This document shows positions 1 to 9,500 of a stretch of DNA of 64,000 bases, piece after piece; position 1 is the stretch's first letter, and each line of letters opens with the position of its first letter. The position numbers and the translations under genes were made by a program. The notes beneath the pieces are model-generated. The model made no database searches, was not told where the DNA came from, and was given only the letters and a program-made list of their open reading frames with translations. This stretch comes from Haloferula helveola (lineage in GTDB: Bacteria; Verrucomicrobiota; Verrucomicrobiia; Verrucomicrobiales; Akkermansiaceae): positions 3,782,001-3,846,000 of the forward strand of contig NZ_AP024702.1 of NCBI RefSeq assembly GCF_037076345.1. Reading direction: 5' to 3'.

Positions 1-274
1 CGCGGAAGTCGTCGCGCAGGTTCGTGCCGCGGCGTTCGTAGGTGAAATTTTCGGCAACCCACATGCGGCCCTCGAAGTCCCATGAGCAGTCGATGGGGTT
101 TTGCACCGTCGGCTCTGCGGCGAAGACACCGATCCTGAAGCCTTCCGGCATCGGTGTTTTCGCGGCGACTTCTTGGGCCGGCATCGGCGTGCCGGGCCGG
201 GTTTCGGTATTCGTTGGCTCGGGAAACTCGGCAGCGTTGAGAGCGGTGGCGATGAACGGAATGAGGGAACGCAC
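1..274 (-). CDS. PVC-type membrane-bound dehydrogenase, N-terminal part (cut by window edge)
   Basis: Only the first 91 codons are present; the gene runs off the left edge. Reading the minus strand from a GTG at 274 gives a short hydrophobic leader (RSLIPFIATAL), a Pro/Thr-rich linker, then MPEGFRIGVFAAEPTVQNP, CSWDFEGRMWVAENFTYERR and GTNLRDDFR. This order (xGFxxxxFAxEPxVxNPxxxxWDxxGRxWVAE) is the typical start of the secreted beta-propeller dehydrogenases of Planctomycetes and Verrucomicrobia, which often end in a heme-binding CxxCH domain. Here only the propeller start can be seen, so the heme domain is assumed, not observed. The GTG start is chosen because the leader follows it; the frame stays open upstream, so the start is uncertain. 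Confidence 0.6.
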   Translation of the reverse strand, partial: MRSLIPFIATALNAAEFPEPTNTETRPGTPMPAQEVAAKTPMPEGFRIGVFAAEPTVQNPIDCSWDFEGRMWVAENFTYERRGTNLRDDFR

Positions 275-331
275 GACCGCTAGGATTACGTCGTTCCGGC
301 CCTGCTTGTCAGGGCGGAACTTGGGGAGAAT

Positions 332-471
332 TTGGAGTGCGGTGGCAGAGCGAGCCTGCGAGTGGCGACACCGCTTTCCGGGGCGGGACGAACGGTGGCG
401 AAGTGCGGTCGGCTGATGCTGCCCGAAAGCGGCGTCGACGCCCCTGCGGGGCTCTGCCACCGCACTCCCAA
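332..471. repeat. Nested palindromic repeat (REPIN-like) downstream of dprA
   Basis: Outer arms TTGGAGTGCGGTGGCAGAG (332-350) and its reverse complement with one extra base (452-471) enclose inner arms around GGCGACACCGCTTTCC (363-379) and GAAAGCGGCGTCGACGCC (424-441). The right arm ends one base before the dprA stop codon. A second copy of the left half occurs at 25291-25338. It could fold in RNA and act as a terminator or mRNA-protecting hairpin; that role is inferred. Confidence 0.8.
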
Positions 472-1572
472 TTACCTCCGGACGTAGCGGAAGCCGGGGA
501 GGGCGCGGACGAGGCGCTTCATTTCGAGCTTCAGGAGGGTGGCGGTGACGGTGGGCGCGGGGAGGCCGGTGGAGTCGATGAGGCGGTCGATGCCGCTCTC
601 GTCGGTGCCGAGGGCGGTCAGGACGGTGGCTTCTTCCGGGGGGAGTTCGGGGAGGTCCGGTTTCTCGGGCTCCGGGGCGGGCTGAAGCCCGCGGTCCATC
701 GGCAACAGGCCGGACAAGTCGTCGATGAGTTCTCCGGCGTCGGTGATGAGCGTAGCTCCCTCGCGGATCAGGCGGTTGCAGCCGGCGGACGTGGGTTTGT
801 CGATGGGGCCGGGCACGGCGTAAACCGGGCGGCCGTATTCACCGGCCAGATTGGCGGTTATGAGTGAGCCTGACCAGACCGGCGATTCGGTGACGAGCAA
901 GGCGCGCGACCATGCCGCGACGATCCGGTTGCGCTGCGGGAAAGTCTGCTTGTCGGGTGGCGTGTGGAGCGGGAATTCGGACACGACGGCGCCGTGGCCG
1001 TCGGCGATCCGCTCGGCGAGCGGAAGGTTCTCGGCGGGGAACAGCTTGGCGAGTCCGGAACCGATCACCGCGACCGTGCGTCCGCCTGCCGCGATTGCAG
1101 CCTCGTGCGCGGTCGTGTCGATGCCGCGGGCGAGTCCGGAGAGGATGGTGAAACCGGAGCTCGCGAGCTGGAACGACAGTTTTTTGGTACTGTTTTTCCC
1201 GTAGATGGAAGATCGACGGGTTCCCACCACGCCGACCGCGTGCCTGTCGCGCTCCTCGATCCGGCCCCAGACGTAGAGCAGGATCGGCGCGTCGAAAGAT
1301 TCGCGAAGGCCGGGCGGGAACGATTCGTCGTCCGGAGTGAGGATCGAAAGCCCGCGCTCGCGGACCTCGCGGAGCTCGGCGGCGGGATCGGTGTGGGATT
1401 CCCAGTCACGCAGAACCTTCGCGGTTTCCGGGCCGATGCCTTCGACACCGAGCAGCTTGTCCTTGGGCGCCGAGAGCACGGCATCGGCCGAGCCGAAACG
1501 ATCGAGGAGGCGGCGAATCCGGACCGGACCGATCTTCGGCAGGGCGTTGAGGGCAATGAGGGCTTCGAGCAT
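472..1572 (-). CDS. dprA: DNA processing protein DprA
   Basis: 366 residues. DprA loads RecA onto incoming single-stranded DNA during natural transformation and acts in the cytoplasm. An N-terminal helix-hairpin-helix/SAM-like region (LPKIGPVRIRRLLDRFG, about 10-26; VEGIGPETAKVL) is followed by the Rossmann-type DprA fold with GTRRSSIYGKNSTKKL, SGLARGIDTTAHEAA, AVIGSGLAKLFPAEN and SEFPLHTPPDKQTFPQRNRI. A C-terminal winged-helix (DML1-like, about 300-366) follows a proline-rich linker. The linker is partly encoded by a dispersed repeat (674-699). It begins 9 bases after the DUF2851 gene and looks like the last gene of a three-gene operon. comF at 50190-50939 is the only other competence-type gene in the window. 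Confidence 0.93.
   Translation of the reverse strand: MLEALIALNALPKIGPVRIRRLLDRFGSADAVLSAPKDKLLGVEGIGPETAKVLRDWESHTDPAAELREVRERGLSILTPDDESFPPGLRESFDAPILLYVWGRIEERDRHAVGVVGTRRSSIYGKNSTKKLSFQLASSGFTILSGLARGIDTTAHEAAIAAGGRTVAVIGSGLAKLFPAENLPLAERIADGHGAVVSEFPLHTPPDKQTFPQRNRIVAAWSRALLVTESPVWSGSLITANLAGEYGRPVYAVPGPIDKPTSAGCNRLIREGATLITDAGELIDDLSGLLPMDRGLQPAPEPEKPDLPELPPEEATVLTALGTDESGIDRLIDSTGLPAPTVTATLLKLEMKRLVRALPGFRYVRR
674..699. repeat. Dispersed palindromic repeat inside dprA
   Basis: GGGGCGGGCTGAAGCCCGCG followed by GTCCAT lies within the dprA coding sequence. It matches 23 of 26 positions of the right arm of the intergenic pair at 24335-24409 by hand alignment. It encodes the residues MDRGLQPAP in the linker before the winged helix. 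Confidence 0.75.
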
Positions 1573-1581
1573 GGGGGGAGG

Positions 1582-2958
1582 TCAGTTCTCGGGATGATCC
1601 CACTGGGAGAGCTGTTCGGGGAACGGGCAATTGTGGCAGTCGGTCACGTCCTCGAGGCAGAAGTCGTGGTAGATCTGCAGCAGGGCCTGATGGTGGGCGG
1701 CTTTTCTAAGCCAGGGGCCGGCGGTTTCCTCGGAGCCGAAGAGCCGGATCGCGCACCGCCGGACTTTCTCGTTCTTGGCGCCGGCGGGGAGTTTCCGCAG
1801 CTCATCCCAGCCGAATTCCGGGTCCTCGTGGAGGGCGAGGGGAGCTGCGTGGTTGGCGACGAATTCGATCGCCTGCGACTTGCCGAAGAGCGCGACCGGT
1901 CGGTCCGAAGCCCGCGACGAGAGGGTGTGCCGGTGCGTCCAGAACGGATCATTGAGCTCGGCGAGGAAAGTCATCACCTTCTTGGGATCGAACGGCCGTC
2001 CGAGGGCCCGTTGACGGAAGGCGGGCCAGTTTGCGGCAAGCGCTGCGAGCGCCGCGACTCTGCGATGCGGATGGTTGGCCGGCCGTTGGCCGTGCATTTT
2101 CCATGGCAGCGGCTGGCGTGACTCCCAGCGATCGCGGTGCTTCCACCATGTGTCCCAGAGGTTGCGAAGGTAGTCCCGCGTGTCGGGGGGCGCCTTTTCG
2201 TGGAGGTCGGGTGACAGGAAACCGGCGACGCCGAACAACAGTGCCGGTATCGCCTCGGTGTTTTCCTTTAGCGCCGCCAAAGGCATCCGCTGGGCGAGCA
2301 GTCGCATCGGCAGTGCATTCGCCCGATAGCCGAGGGACTCGGCGACGGATTGGAACAATGCGGCATCGCGACCGTGGGCATCGGTGGTATGAAGAAAGCG
2401 CCGTGTCTTGAGAGCGGCCCGGTGCTCGGCGGCCTGCCGGAGCAACGCTTGAACGGACGACTCCGAAAGCCCGGCGAGCGGATGCACGCAGCGTCCGGGG
2501 CGTGCGATGGCGACTTCCCGCACCGGGAGCTGGAGCACGGCCTCAAGAGCTTCCGCTGAAAGCCGGACCCGAGGCACGGCCCGGTGCTCGGAGGTGCGGG
2601 TGAAGGACGTGACGGGCGAATCGCGGAATACCACGTGAAGCACCACTCCATTGAATGCCGGATCCGCGCCGTGTCCGTGTGCCTCCCAGTCCGCCGGTTC
2701 GGTGTCGAGCTCGATCGCGCCCGTGTGGGTCTCGCCATCGATCTCCACGGCCCCATGGAGAAAGTCTGGTCCGGCCCCACGATTCCATTCGCCGAACTGG
2801 ACGATGCGGACGGAGCGGCCGTCGGAGTCGGTAAACTCGCGACCGAAGGCGCCGGCGAACCAGAGCGCCTGGAGCTCCAGTTCGGTCGGCAGCGGCACGG
2901 CCGGAGCCTCCGCAACTCCGCCGCGCGTGGTCGCCAGCAGTTGGGCGTAGGCGCCCAT
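1582..2958 (-). CDS. DUF2851 family protein
   Basis: 458 residues from the ATG at 2958 (MGAYAQLLATT). The start lies 4 bases after the stop of the TIGR03790 gene, so translation is probably coupled; the open frame extends upstream, but that part overlaps the neighbour and is compositionally poor. The N-terminal half carries the family pattern ELELQALWFAGAFG, GEWNRGAGPDFLHGAVEIDG and a HGHGADPAFNGVVLHVVF stretch. The C-terminus has a cysteine cluster CLEDVTDCHNCPF that may bind metal. The function of DUF2851 is unknown; several residues are reminiscent of nuclease-fold proteins, but I cannot identify an active site. Its place between TIGR03790 and dprA does not define its role. Confidence 0.75.
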   Translation of the reverse strand: MGAYAQLLATTRGGVAEAPAVPLPTELELQALWFAGAFGREFTDSDGRSVRIVQFGEWNRGAGPDFLHGAVEIDGETHTGAIELDTEPADWEAHGHGADPAFNGVVLHVVFRDSPVTSFTRTSEHRAVPRVRLSAEALEAVLQLPVREVAIARPGRCVHPLAGLSESSVQALLRQAAEHRAALKTRRFLHTTDAHGRDAALFQSVAESLGYRANALPMRLLAQRMPLAALKENTEAIPALLFGVAGFLSPDLHEKAPPDTRDYLRNLWDTWWKHRDRWESRQPLPWKMHGQRPANHPHRRVAALAALAANWPAFRQRALGRPFDPKKVMTFLAELNDPFWTHRHTLSSRASDRPVALFGKSQAIEFVANHAAPLALHEDPEFGWDELRKLPAGAKNEKVRRCAIRLFGSEETAGPWLRKAAHHQALLQIYHDFCLEDVTDCHNCPFPEQLSQWDHPEN

Positions 2959-2962
2959 CGGC

Positions 2963-4513
2963 TCAGCGTGCTTTCGGTTGAACCGGTGGAGGTGGAGGTG
3001 GATCGAGGATGTTGAGCCATGCCTCCGTCGCCTTCGATTCGGGAAGGGATGCGTAGGTTGCCTTCGCCACCCGCAAGCCTTGGATCGCGGCGGCGGTGCG
3101 TTTGGCCTCGCGGTCCAGCATTGCGACATACAGGTCCATCCGGAGTTTGTCGTAGTCGTCGTCGAAACGAAGTTTCGCGTCGCGGAAGACGGATCCCGCC
3201 CTCGACTCCTGGCCGTTGCTTGCGAGGTTCAGCCCGAGCGCTTCGAGCAGTCGGCCGTCTTCCATCCGCGCCGCAGCGGCGCGGAGCTGTTTTTCGCGTT
3301 CGGCCTCATCATTGGGCCATCTCAGCATGGAAATCCGGAACGCCCGGAAGAGCCGGTCGTCATCCGCTTTTGTCCCCGAGCCGTCGAGATGGAGAAAGGG
3401 CCGGTAGAGAGGGTCGCCGAGCACCACCCCTTGCCATGAGAGCACGGGTATCGACATGTAGGCGGCCTCGACCAGCGTGTAGCCAGCGAGGAGCCGCTCG
3501 GCGAACACGTCGAAGTTGTGAGTCATGTGGAGCCACGGCTCGAAGGTGTTTCCGATCGTGGCACAGGCGCCGCGCGCCAGCAGCGGCGCGCACCAATTCT
3601 TGCCGGCGTCGCGAAGCTGCCGCGCGCTGAATGAGTGAAGATGAGCCGCAACCGCACCGCGCTTGAACTTGAACCCCGGATTCTTGAACGGACCGCTGAC
3701 ATTGAAGTCATACCAGCCGAGGTAGATGGCGGTATCCTTCAGGGGGAAGTTGATCGGCAAGGTGTCGTTGGAGCGGTCGACAAGTGTCGGAATCCCTTCC
3801 CGATCGAGTGCGCGGGCCGCGGTCTGCAACCAGAGATCGCCCTGCGGGATCTTGTTGGCGACATCAATGACCCCGAAACCCCACAGGCCGGTCTTTTCGG
3901 TTTCGACCGCGTCCTGGATCATCCGGTGGCAAACGGGAAAGCTGTGGGCATCGATCCGGCCGACCAAAAGGATCGGCATGCCGGCCTTGGTGATCGGGCT
4001 GTCCTTTTTGAAGTAGGGATTTGCCAGCGCGCCATCGAGCGAGTGTCCCTCGGAGCCGAGCAGCGCGAGTTCGGAGTCGACCGCGGCCTTGCGCGTCATC
4101 ATGCCCTGCTGCTGCGTCAACGGGCTGCCGTCGGGATTCACGGGATTCGGGTGCTGGATCCGGCTGGGCACACCGCGCATGCAGACGAGGATCTGGATCC
4201 GGGTCTGTTGCATCTGCAGGTCTCCTTCATCGTCGGGTCCTCGCTTCCACCACTGGCGTCGGTCGAACTCAGCGGTCAACGGCCCGCGAATGAGCGTGTC
4301 GTATTCCTCGCGACTGATCTCCTCTTTGTCCGGAAGCGCCAGCCCGACGAGGTTTTCCAAGGGAACGTTCCGCGCCTCCGCGTAGGCGATGGCCAGCTTC
4401 TTGGATTCGTCGATCTCGCTGTTGTAAACGACCGCGACCGTCGCCGGAGCGGGCGGATCGGAAGCCGCCGCGTGCAGCGGCAGGAGCAGCATGAGAGCCA
4501 GCAAGCGGATCAT
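2963..4513 (-). CDS. TIGR03790 family secreted protein
   Basis: 516 residues from the ATG at 4513. The start is chosen because it gives a clean Sec signal peptide (MIRLLALMLLLPLHAAAS). The mature part begins with VAVVYNSEIDESKKLAIAYA and RNVPLENLVGLALP, then CMRGVPSRIQHPN and LVGRIDAHSF, a pattern I associate with TIGR03790 proteins found widely in Planctomycetes, Verrucomicrobia and Acidobacteria. The middle contains a stretch like a caspase/gingipain-type fold (CATIGNTFEPWLHMTHNFDV), but a catalytic dyad cannot be proved by eye. The C-terminal 120 residues are helical and TPR-like. It is the first gene of the TIGR03790-DUF2851-dprA run. Confidence 0.75.
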   Translation of the reverse strand: MIRLLALMLLLPLHAAASDPPAPATVAVVYNSEIDESKKLAIAYAEARNVPLENLVGLALPDKEEISREEYDTLIRGPLTAEFDRRQWWKRGPDDEGDLQMQQTRIQILVCMRGVPSRIQHPNPVNPDGSPLTQQQGMMTRKAAVDSELALLGSEGHSLDGALANPYFKKDSPITKAGMPILLVGRIDAHSFPVCHRMIQDAVETEKTGLWGFGVIDVANKIPQGDLWLQTAARALDREGIPTLVDRSNDTLPINFPLKDTAIYLGWYDFNVSGPFKNPGFKFKRGAVAAHLHSFSARQLRDAGKNWCAPLLARGACATIGNTFEPWLHMTHNFDVFAERLLAGYTLVEAAYMSIPVLSWQGVVLGDPLYRPFLHLDGSGTKADDDRLFRAFRISMLRWPNDEAEREKQLRAAAARMEDGRLLEALGLNLASNGQESRAGSVFRDAKLRFDDDYDKLRMDLYVAMLDREAKRTAAAIQGLRVAKATYASLPESKATEAWLNILDPPPPPPVQPKAR

Positions 4514-4550
4514 GACCGCATGGGAACCCTTCCGGGCCGAAGATGAAACC

Positions 4551-5339
4551 TCAAAAACCCGGGATGCGCAGACCGTCGTAGGCGACGCGGATGTTAGGCG
4601 GAAGGATCGCCTCGAGGGCGGCGTGGCCGTTCTCATGGCCGAGGTGCGTGAGCCATGCGCGTGACGCGCCGATCGACTCGATCTCGGCGAGCGCCTCGGC
4701 GACCGACATGTGCGTCGGGTGCGGGCTCGGGCGGAGGGCATCGACGATGAGGATGTCGATGTTCCGAAGCAGGACGCGCGTGGGGGCGGGGATCTCCTTC
4801 ACGTCCGGGATGTAGGCGATCGGAGGATGGCCGGGGTGGTCGAAAAGGAAGCCGTGGGTCTCGATCGAGCCGTGCACGACCGGCAGAGGCGTGATCTGGA
4901 GGTCTCCGTAGCGAAGGGTGCCGTCGAACTCGATCGGATCGGGTTTCACATACCCGCGGTAGACATTCTCCGGCGAAAACGCCCAAACATACATCCGGCG
5001 CAGGATCTCGAGGGTCTGGCCGCTGCCGTGCATCGGCAACGGCGTGTCGCGGCCCCAGCAGAAGGCCCGCAGTTCATCGAAGCCGGCGACGTGGTCGACG
5101 TGCGCGTGGGTGTAGAGCACGGCATCGATCCGCTTCAGTCCTTCTCGCAGTGCCTGCTCTCGGAGATCGGGGCCGGAGTCGACGAGGATTTCGATGTCGC
5201 CGGCCTGGAGGTGGACCGACGATCTCGTACGGCGGTCGCGGGGGTCTTCGGACGTGCAGACCGGACAGTCGCAGCCGATGACCGGAACCCCGACGGAGGT
5301 GCCGGTGCCGAGGAAGGTCAGGTGAAAGGGTTCCGCCAT
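4551..5339 (-). CDS. MBL-fold metal-dependent hydrolase, PhnP-like
   Basis: 262 residues. Metallo-beta-lactamase fold with LGTGTSVGVPVIGCDCPVC at the N-terminus (the paired cysteines match the extra zinc site of PhnP-type phosphodiesterases), the metal motif THAHVDHVAGFDEL (about 76-89), then VVHGSIETHGFLFDH and a late LTHLGHENGH. PhnP cleaves phosphoribosyl cyclic phosphate, but no phn genes are nearby, so the substrate is unknown. It is divergent from the WXG100 locus with a 110-base gap, which must hold the promoters of both. Confidence 0.82.
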   Translation of the reverse strand: MAEPFHLTFLGTGTSVGVPVIGCDCPVCTSEDPRDRRTRSSVHLQAGDIEILVDSGPDLREQALREGLKRIDAVLYTHAHVDHVAGFDELRAFCWGRDTPLPMHGSGQTLEILRRMYVWAFSPENVYRGYVKPDPIEFDGTLRYGDLQITPLPVVHGSIETHGFLFDHPGHPPIAYIPDVKEIPAPTRVLLRNIDILIVDALRPSPHPTHMSVAEALAEIESIGASRAWLTHLGHENGHAALEAILPPNIRVAYDGLRIPGF

Positions 5340-5449
5340 GCGCTTGTCGGCCGCAGGCTTGCACAGGGAGTCACGGTGTCCAAGGCGGGTTGTCGCGGCA
5401 TCCGGCTTTCCCGGTTGTCAGATCGCCGGGGTGGAGCATGATCCTCGCT

Positions 5450-5722
5450 ATGTCCCAAGCGATCGTCGATCCCGAGGAGTTGCGCCGGTTCGCGGCGGAG
5501 CTGAAGCGTTTCAACGAGGATCTTCGCGAGAGGTCGGCGTCGTTGATGGCGCGTTTTTCCTCGCTGGGCGACACGTGGCAGGATCAGGAGCAGGAGAAGT
5601 TCGCGGCGGAGTTCGTGCAGACGATGAAAGGGCTGAAGCGGTTCAACGAGGTAGCCGAGCGCCATGCGCCGTACCTGATGCGCAAGGCCGAGCGGATCCA
5701 GCAGTATCTCGACCAGAGGTAG
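5450..5722 (+). CDS. WXG100 (ESAT-6-like) family protein
   Basis: 90 residues from the ATG at 5450. Two predicted amphipathic helices flank a turn GDTWQDQEQEKF with W43 at the position of the WXG motif (here W-Q-D). Length and helix-turn-helix layout match WXG100 proteins, which are small dimeric substrates or partners of type VII secretion ATPases. It is the first gene of a four-gene plus-strand set ending in an FtsK/EssC-like ATPase. An ATG 12 bases upstream is possible but would add MILA only. The missing glycine of the WXG motif is common in distant members. Assignment rests on motif, length and context together. Confidence 0.72.
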   Translation: MSQAIVDPEELRRFAAELKRFNEDLRERSASLMARFSSLGDTWQDQEQEKFAAEFVQTMKGLKRFNEVAERHAPYLMRKAERIQQYLDQR

Positions 5723-5814
5723 GCAGGACACGCTTTGTCACTTGTGGCGGCCCGACGGCCCGTTAGGCTAAGCAATGCGGGGCGACGCTCCTCCGCGAAC
5801 CCCCGAACGGAACT

Positions 5815-6327
5815 GTGGCAGACAAGGCGAAAGTCGCATCGATCGAAGCGCTGGAGGACTTCCGGATCGCGCTCCTTCGGTATCGGGAACGGGCCGTCCG
5901 CGCGCTGGATGATGTCGGCGGCGAGGTGAAACGGACGCGCGACTGGCTGGCCTACGATCGCAAGCTGGCATGGCAGGCGGAGGTCCGGCGCTGCCAGCGT
6001 CGCCTCGAACAGGCCGAGGCGGAACTGATGACCTCGAAGTTCTCGGATCTGAAGGACGATCACTCGGTGCAGCAACTGGCCGTGAAGAAAGCGCGCCGCG
6101 CACTTCAGGAAGCCGAGGACAAGCTTCGGGTGACGCAAAAATGGGTGAGGGACTTCGACAGTATCGTCGATCCGGCGGTGCGTCCTCTGGACAGTCTTCG
6201 GGAGCGCCTGAGCAACGATTTTCCCAAAGCGGTCAGTTCGTTGGAAGGCATGATCCGGGCCCTCACCGACTACGCGGACGTGATGCCGCCGCCGAAGCGT
6301 CCGGATCGGGAAGGAGGCGAACCGTGA
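5815..6327 (+). CDS. Helical coiled-coil protein of the WXG100/FtsK locus
   Basis: 170 residues from a GTG at 5815. I do not recognise a named family. It is almost wholly helical and charged, with long heptad-like stretches (LRYRERAVRALDDVGGEVKR, CQRRLEQAEAELM, VKKARRALQEAEDKLRVTQK). There is no signal peptide and no membrane segment. It lies between two WXG100-like genes and its stop overlaps the GTG start of the second, so it is very likely co-translated with it. It could be a long WXG100/LXG-like partner, a chaperone or an adaptor of the ATPase; the choice cannot be made from sequence alone. Confidence 0.65.
   Translation: MADKAKVASIEALEDFRIALLRYRERAVRALDDVGGEVKRTRDWLAYDRKLAWQAEVRRCQRRLEQAEAELMTSKFSDLKDDHSVQQLAVKKARRALQEAEDKLRVTQKWVRDFDSIVDPAVRPLDSLRERLSNDFPKAVSSLEGMIRALTDYADVMPPPKRPDREGGEP
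6311..6317 (+). promoter_or_regulatory. Shine-Dalgarno site that sets the start of the 71-residue WXG100-like gene
   Basis: AAGGAGG lies 6 bases before the GTG at 6324, the best ribosome-binding site in the locus. It favours this GTG over the ATG at 6339. Confidence 0.75.
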
Positions 6328-6539
6328 GATCGACGGGGATGGCCAAGGGGGCGGTCAATGATGCGACCCGCGAACTGATGGCGCGATGGGAGCGCGTGCG
6401 GGAGACGTGGCGTGATGCCAAGGCGGACGAGTTCGGGCGAGAATACCTGTCGGGGCTCGGGGAAGACATCTCGCGTGCGGTGCGGGTGATTGATGAGTTG
6501 GAACGTTTGATTTCGAGGGTTCATGCCGACTGCGAGTGA
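6324..6539 (+). CDS. Second small WXG100-like protein
   Basis: 71 residues from the GTG at 6324, whose last two bases overlap the TGA of the previous gene. RVRETWRDAKADEF carries W29 and aligns with the DTWQDQEQEKF turn of the 90-residue protein, giving a W-x-D version of the WXG turn between two helices. The first helix is shorter than usual. The C-terminal end (LERLISRVHADCE) ends in a Cys-Glu. Its last 17 bases overlap the start of the FtsK ATPase gene, so the two are translationally coupled. Two different WXG100-like genes next to one ATPase suggests a heterodimer, as with EsxA/EsxB; that is inferred. Confidence 0.66.
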   Translation: MRSTGMAKGAVNDATRELMARWERVRETWRDAKADEFGREYLSGLGEDISRAVRVIDELERLISRVHADCE

Positions 6540-9500
6540 TCCATTGGAGCCGGGGCAGGTGCTGGACGAGCTTGCCGCGCTCAAGCGGGCCATCGAGGAA
6601 ACCGCCCGGCGCGAGGAACAGGTGCGGGGGGCGCATACCACCTGCATCGTAGCGGCCCGCCGGATCGCCCGCGAGCGTGAGGAAAGGGAGCACGAGGAGG
6701 AGGAGGCCCGGCGATCCCTGCTGGAGCAGCGCCACGCGGCCGAACGCGAGGTCCTGGAGGCCCGGCACCAGGCTCGCCTGGCGTGGATCGAGGAGCGCTT
6801 TCATTCGGCCAGGCAGTCACTGACCGAACGGATCAGCCAGAGCCAGGGAAGTCGTGTGGGCAGGATGCAGGCGGAGATCCTGCGGGTGCAGGAGCAGCGC
6901 AAGCACGAGTATGAGCAGGCCAAGCACGAGTTGGTGGCATTGCGCGAGCAAGCCGAGGAGCAGCGGGGGGAAGTGGCCATACTGGCGGCAGGCGCACGCA
7001 AGTCGTTGCGGGCGTTCCGTCCGTTCTTCGACCGGAAACTATCCGGCAAGGGGGTGAAGGTCTCCGATCCCGGAGACGGCGACCTGATGGCGGCGGCTTC
7101 GGCAGAGGTGGAAAAAGTGAAGGCCCTTCCGCTGGCGAAGTTCTTCCGCTTTGTGCCGCTGACCTTGCTTCTGCTGGTGGCTGTCGGTGCGGTCGCTTGG
7201 TTTTCCGGGACGCCTGGGGAAGTGATGGCGTGGCTGCCGATGGCGGGCATTGCCGCCGGGGTGGTGCTCGCACTTTACCTGATCGCGCTTGCCAGCGTTT
7301 GGGGGCCGACCATGAGATTGGTCCACGCGTTGCACCAGGTGCGTGTGGCCGGCGCGATGTCGGTGAACTCGATGCGGGACCGTGTGCTGGGCCTGAAGGA
7401 GGAGATCGACCGTGAGGCCGAACAGCTGCGTGGCGGGCTGAGCGAGACCCTGAGGGAGACGGACGATTCCGCCCAGGAGCGGATCCGCGAGGGAACCGAG
7501 AAGCTCGAACGTCAGGTCGCACGTCTGCCGGAGGTCGAAGAGCGGATTCACCAAAGGCGTGTGGCGGCGCTCGAGGCGGTTCACGCCGGCGAGAATCTCG
7601 CGTTCGCTGACGAACTACGGCAAGCATCGGAGAAGCGGGCCGAAGAGCTGGGTGCCGAAACCGGCGAGTCCGATGCGGAAACCGAGAAGGTCATCGCCGC
7701 GCTTGCTTCCGAGTGGCCTGAACGGGTCACGCGGCCGGTTGAGGCTTTGACGGCTTTGGCCGAGGATCGCGAGCGGCGTTTTCCGGCATGGTCTGACGAT
7801 GTTCCCGACAGCTGGGTGCCGCCGGAGGATGCGGAATCGGTAGCACCGTTCGGCAAGCTCCGGATTCCGATGGATGCGCTGGTCGATAAGCGCCCGGAGG
7901 ACGAACGGTTTCCGCTTCCGGACGAAATCGAAGTGCCGCTGGCCATCGGGCTCCCGGATCATGGTTCACTGCTCCTCGAAGGCGAACCCGCGGACGCGGC
8001 TTCAACGATCAACGAGATCGTTCTCCGCCTGCTCGCCACCCATCCGCCCGGCAGGGTCGACTTTACCTTCATCGATGCGGTCGGTCTCGGTCGCGACTTC
8101 GCCGGGTTGATGCACCTCGCCGACTACGAGGACCACCTGATCCACGGCCGGATCTGGACCCAGCCGCAACAGATCGAGGAACGTCTGGCGGAGCTCAACG
8201 AGCACGTTGAGAAGGTGATCCAGATGTACTTGCGCAACGAGTACGCGACGATCGCCGACTACAACCGCCAGGCCGGAACGATTGCCGAAAAGTACCGGTT
8301 CGTCGTGATCGCAGGACTTCCGACCGGTTTCAGCGAAACCGCACTCGGAAGGCTCCGGAGTCTGGCGGCAAGCGGCGCGCGATGCGGTGTCTTTCTCCTC
8401 GTCCAGCTCGATGGTCCGCTGCCGGATGCCGCATTGGATGCCGAGCTCCGCCGCAGCTGCCTGTGCCTGAAACAATCGGACGGCCGGTGGCAACTCGACG
8501 GGCAACCCGGCGAGGTGACGCTCGACCATGCTCCAGCCGATGCCTTGGCGACCCGGCTGGTCCATCGTTTCGGCAAGGCCAGTGTGGATTCAAACCGGGT
8601 CGAGGTGCCGTTCTCGAGCATCGCTCCGCAGGACGGATGGTGGACCGAAGAAACGGGCGACGAACTGCGGGTGCCGATCGGTCGGACCGGTGCGAAGAAG
8701 CTGCAGTATCTCGCGATCGGGAAGGGGACCAAGCAGCACGCCCTGATCGCCGGCAAGACAGGGTCGGGCAAGTCGACGCTGTTCCACGTGATGATCACCA
8801 ACCTCGCGCTGCACTGCAGTCCCGACGAGGTGGAGTTCTACCTCATCGACTTCAAGAAGGGCGTTGAGTTCAAGTGCTACGGCAGCAAGCGCCTGCCTCA
8901 CGCGCGGGTTGTGGCGATCGAGAGCGACCGCGATTTCGGCCTGAGCGTGCTGCATCGGGTGGACGAGGAATTGCGCCACCGTGGAGAGCTATTCCGCGAG
9001 CACGGAGCGCAGGATCTGGCCGGCTACCGGAAGGCATCGGGTGAGATCATGCCGCGCACCCTGCTGATGATCGACGAGTTCCAGGAGTTCTTTACCGAGG
9101 ACGACGGCATCGCGCAGGAAGCGTCGCTGCTTCTCGACCGGATTATCCGGCAGGGCCGGGCGTTCGGCATCCACTGCATCCTCGGCTCCCAGACCTTGGG
9201 CGGGGCCTACACGCTGGCCCGCGCCACGCTCGGCCAGATGGTCATCCGCATCGCTCTGCAGTGCAACGAGGCCGACGCGTATCTGATCATGGACGACGAC
9301 AATCCGGCGCCGCGCCTCCTCACGCGGCCCGGCGAAGGGATCTACAACGACAACGCGGGTGCGGTCGCGGCGAACAGTCCGTTCCAGACGGTGTGGCTTT
9401 CCGAGGACGAACGGAACGAGCGTCTTGATGAGATGACTGCCTTGGCGAAGGAGCGTGGAGTAAAGGTGGCGCCGCCGGTGGTCTTCGAGGGAAATGCTCC

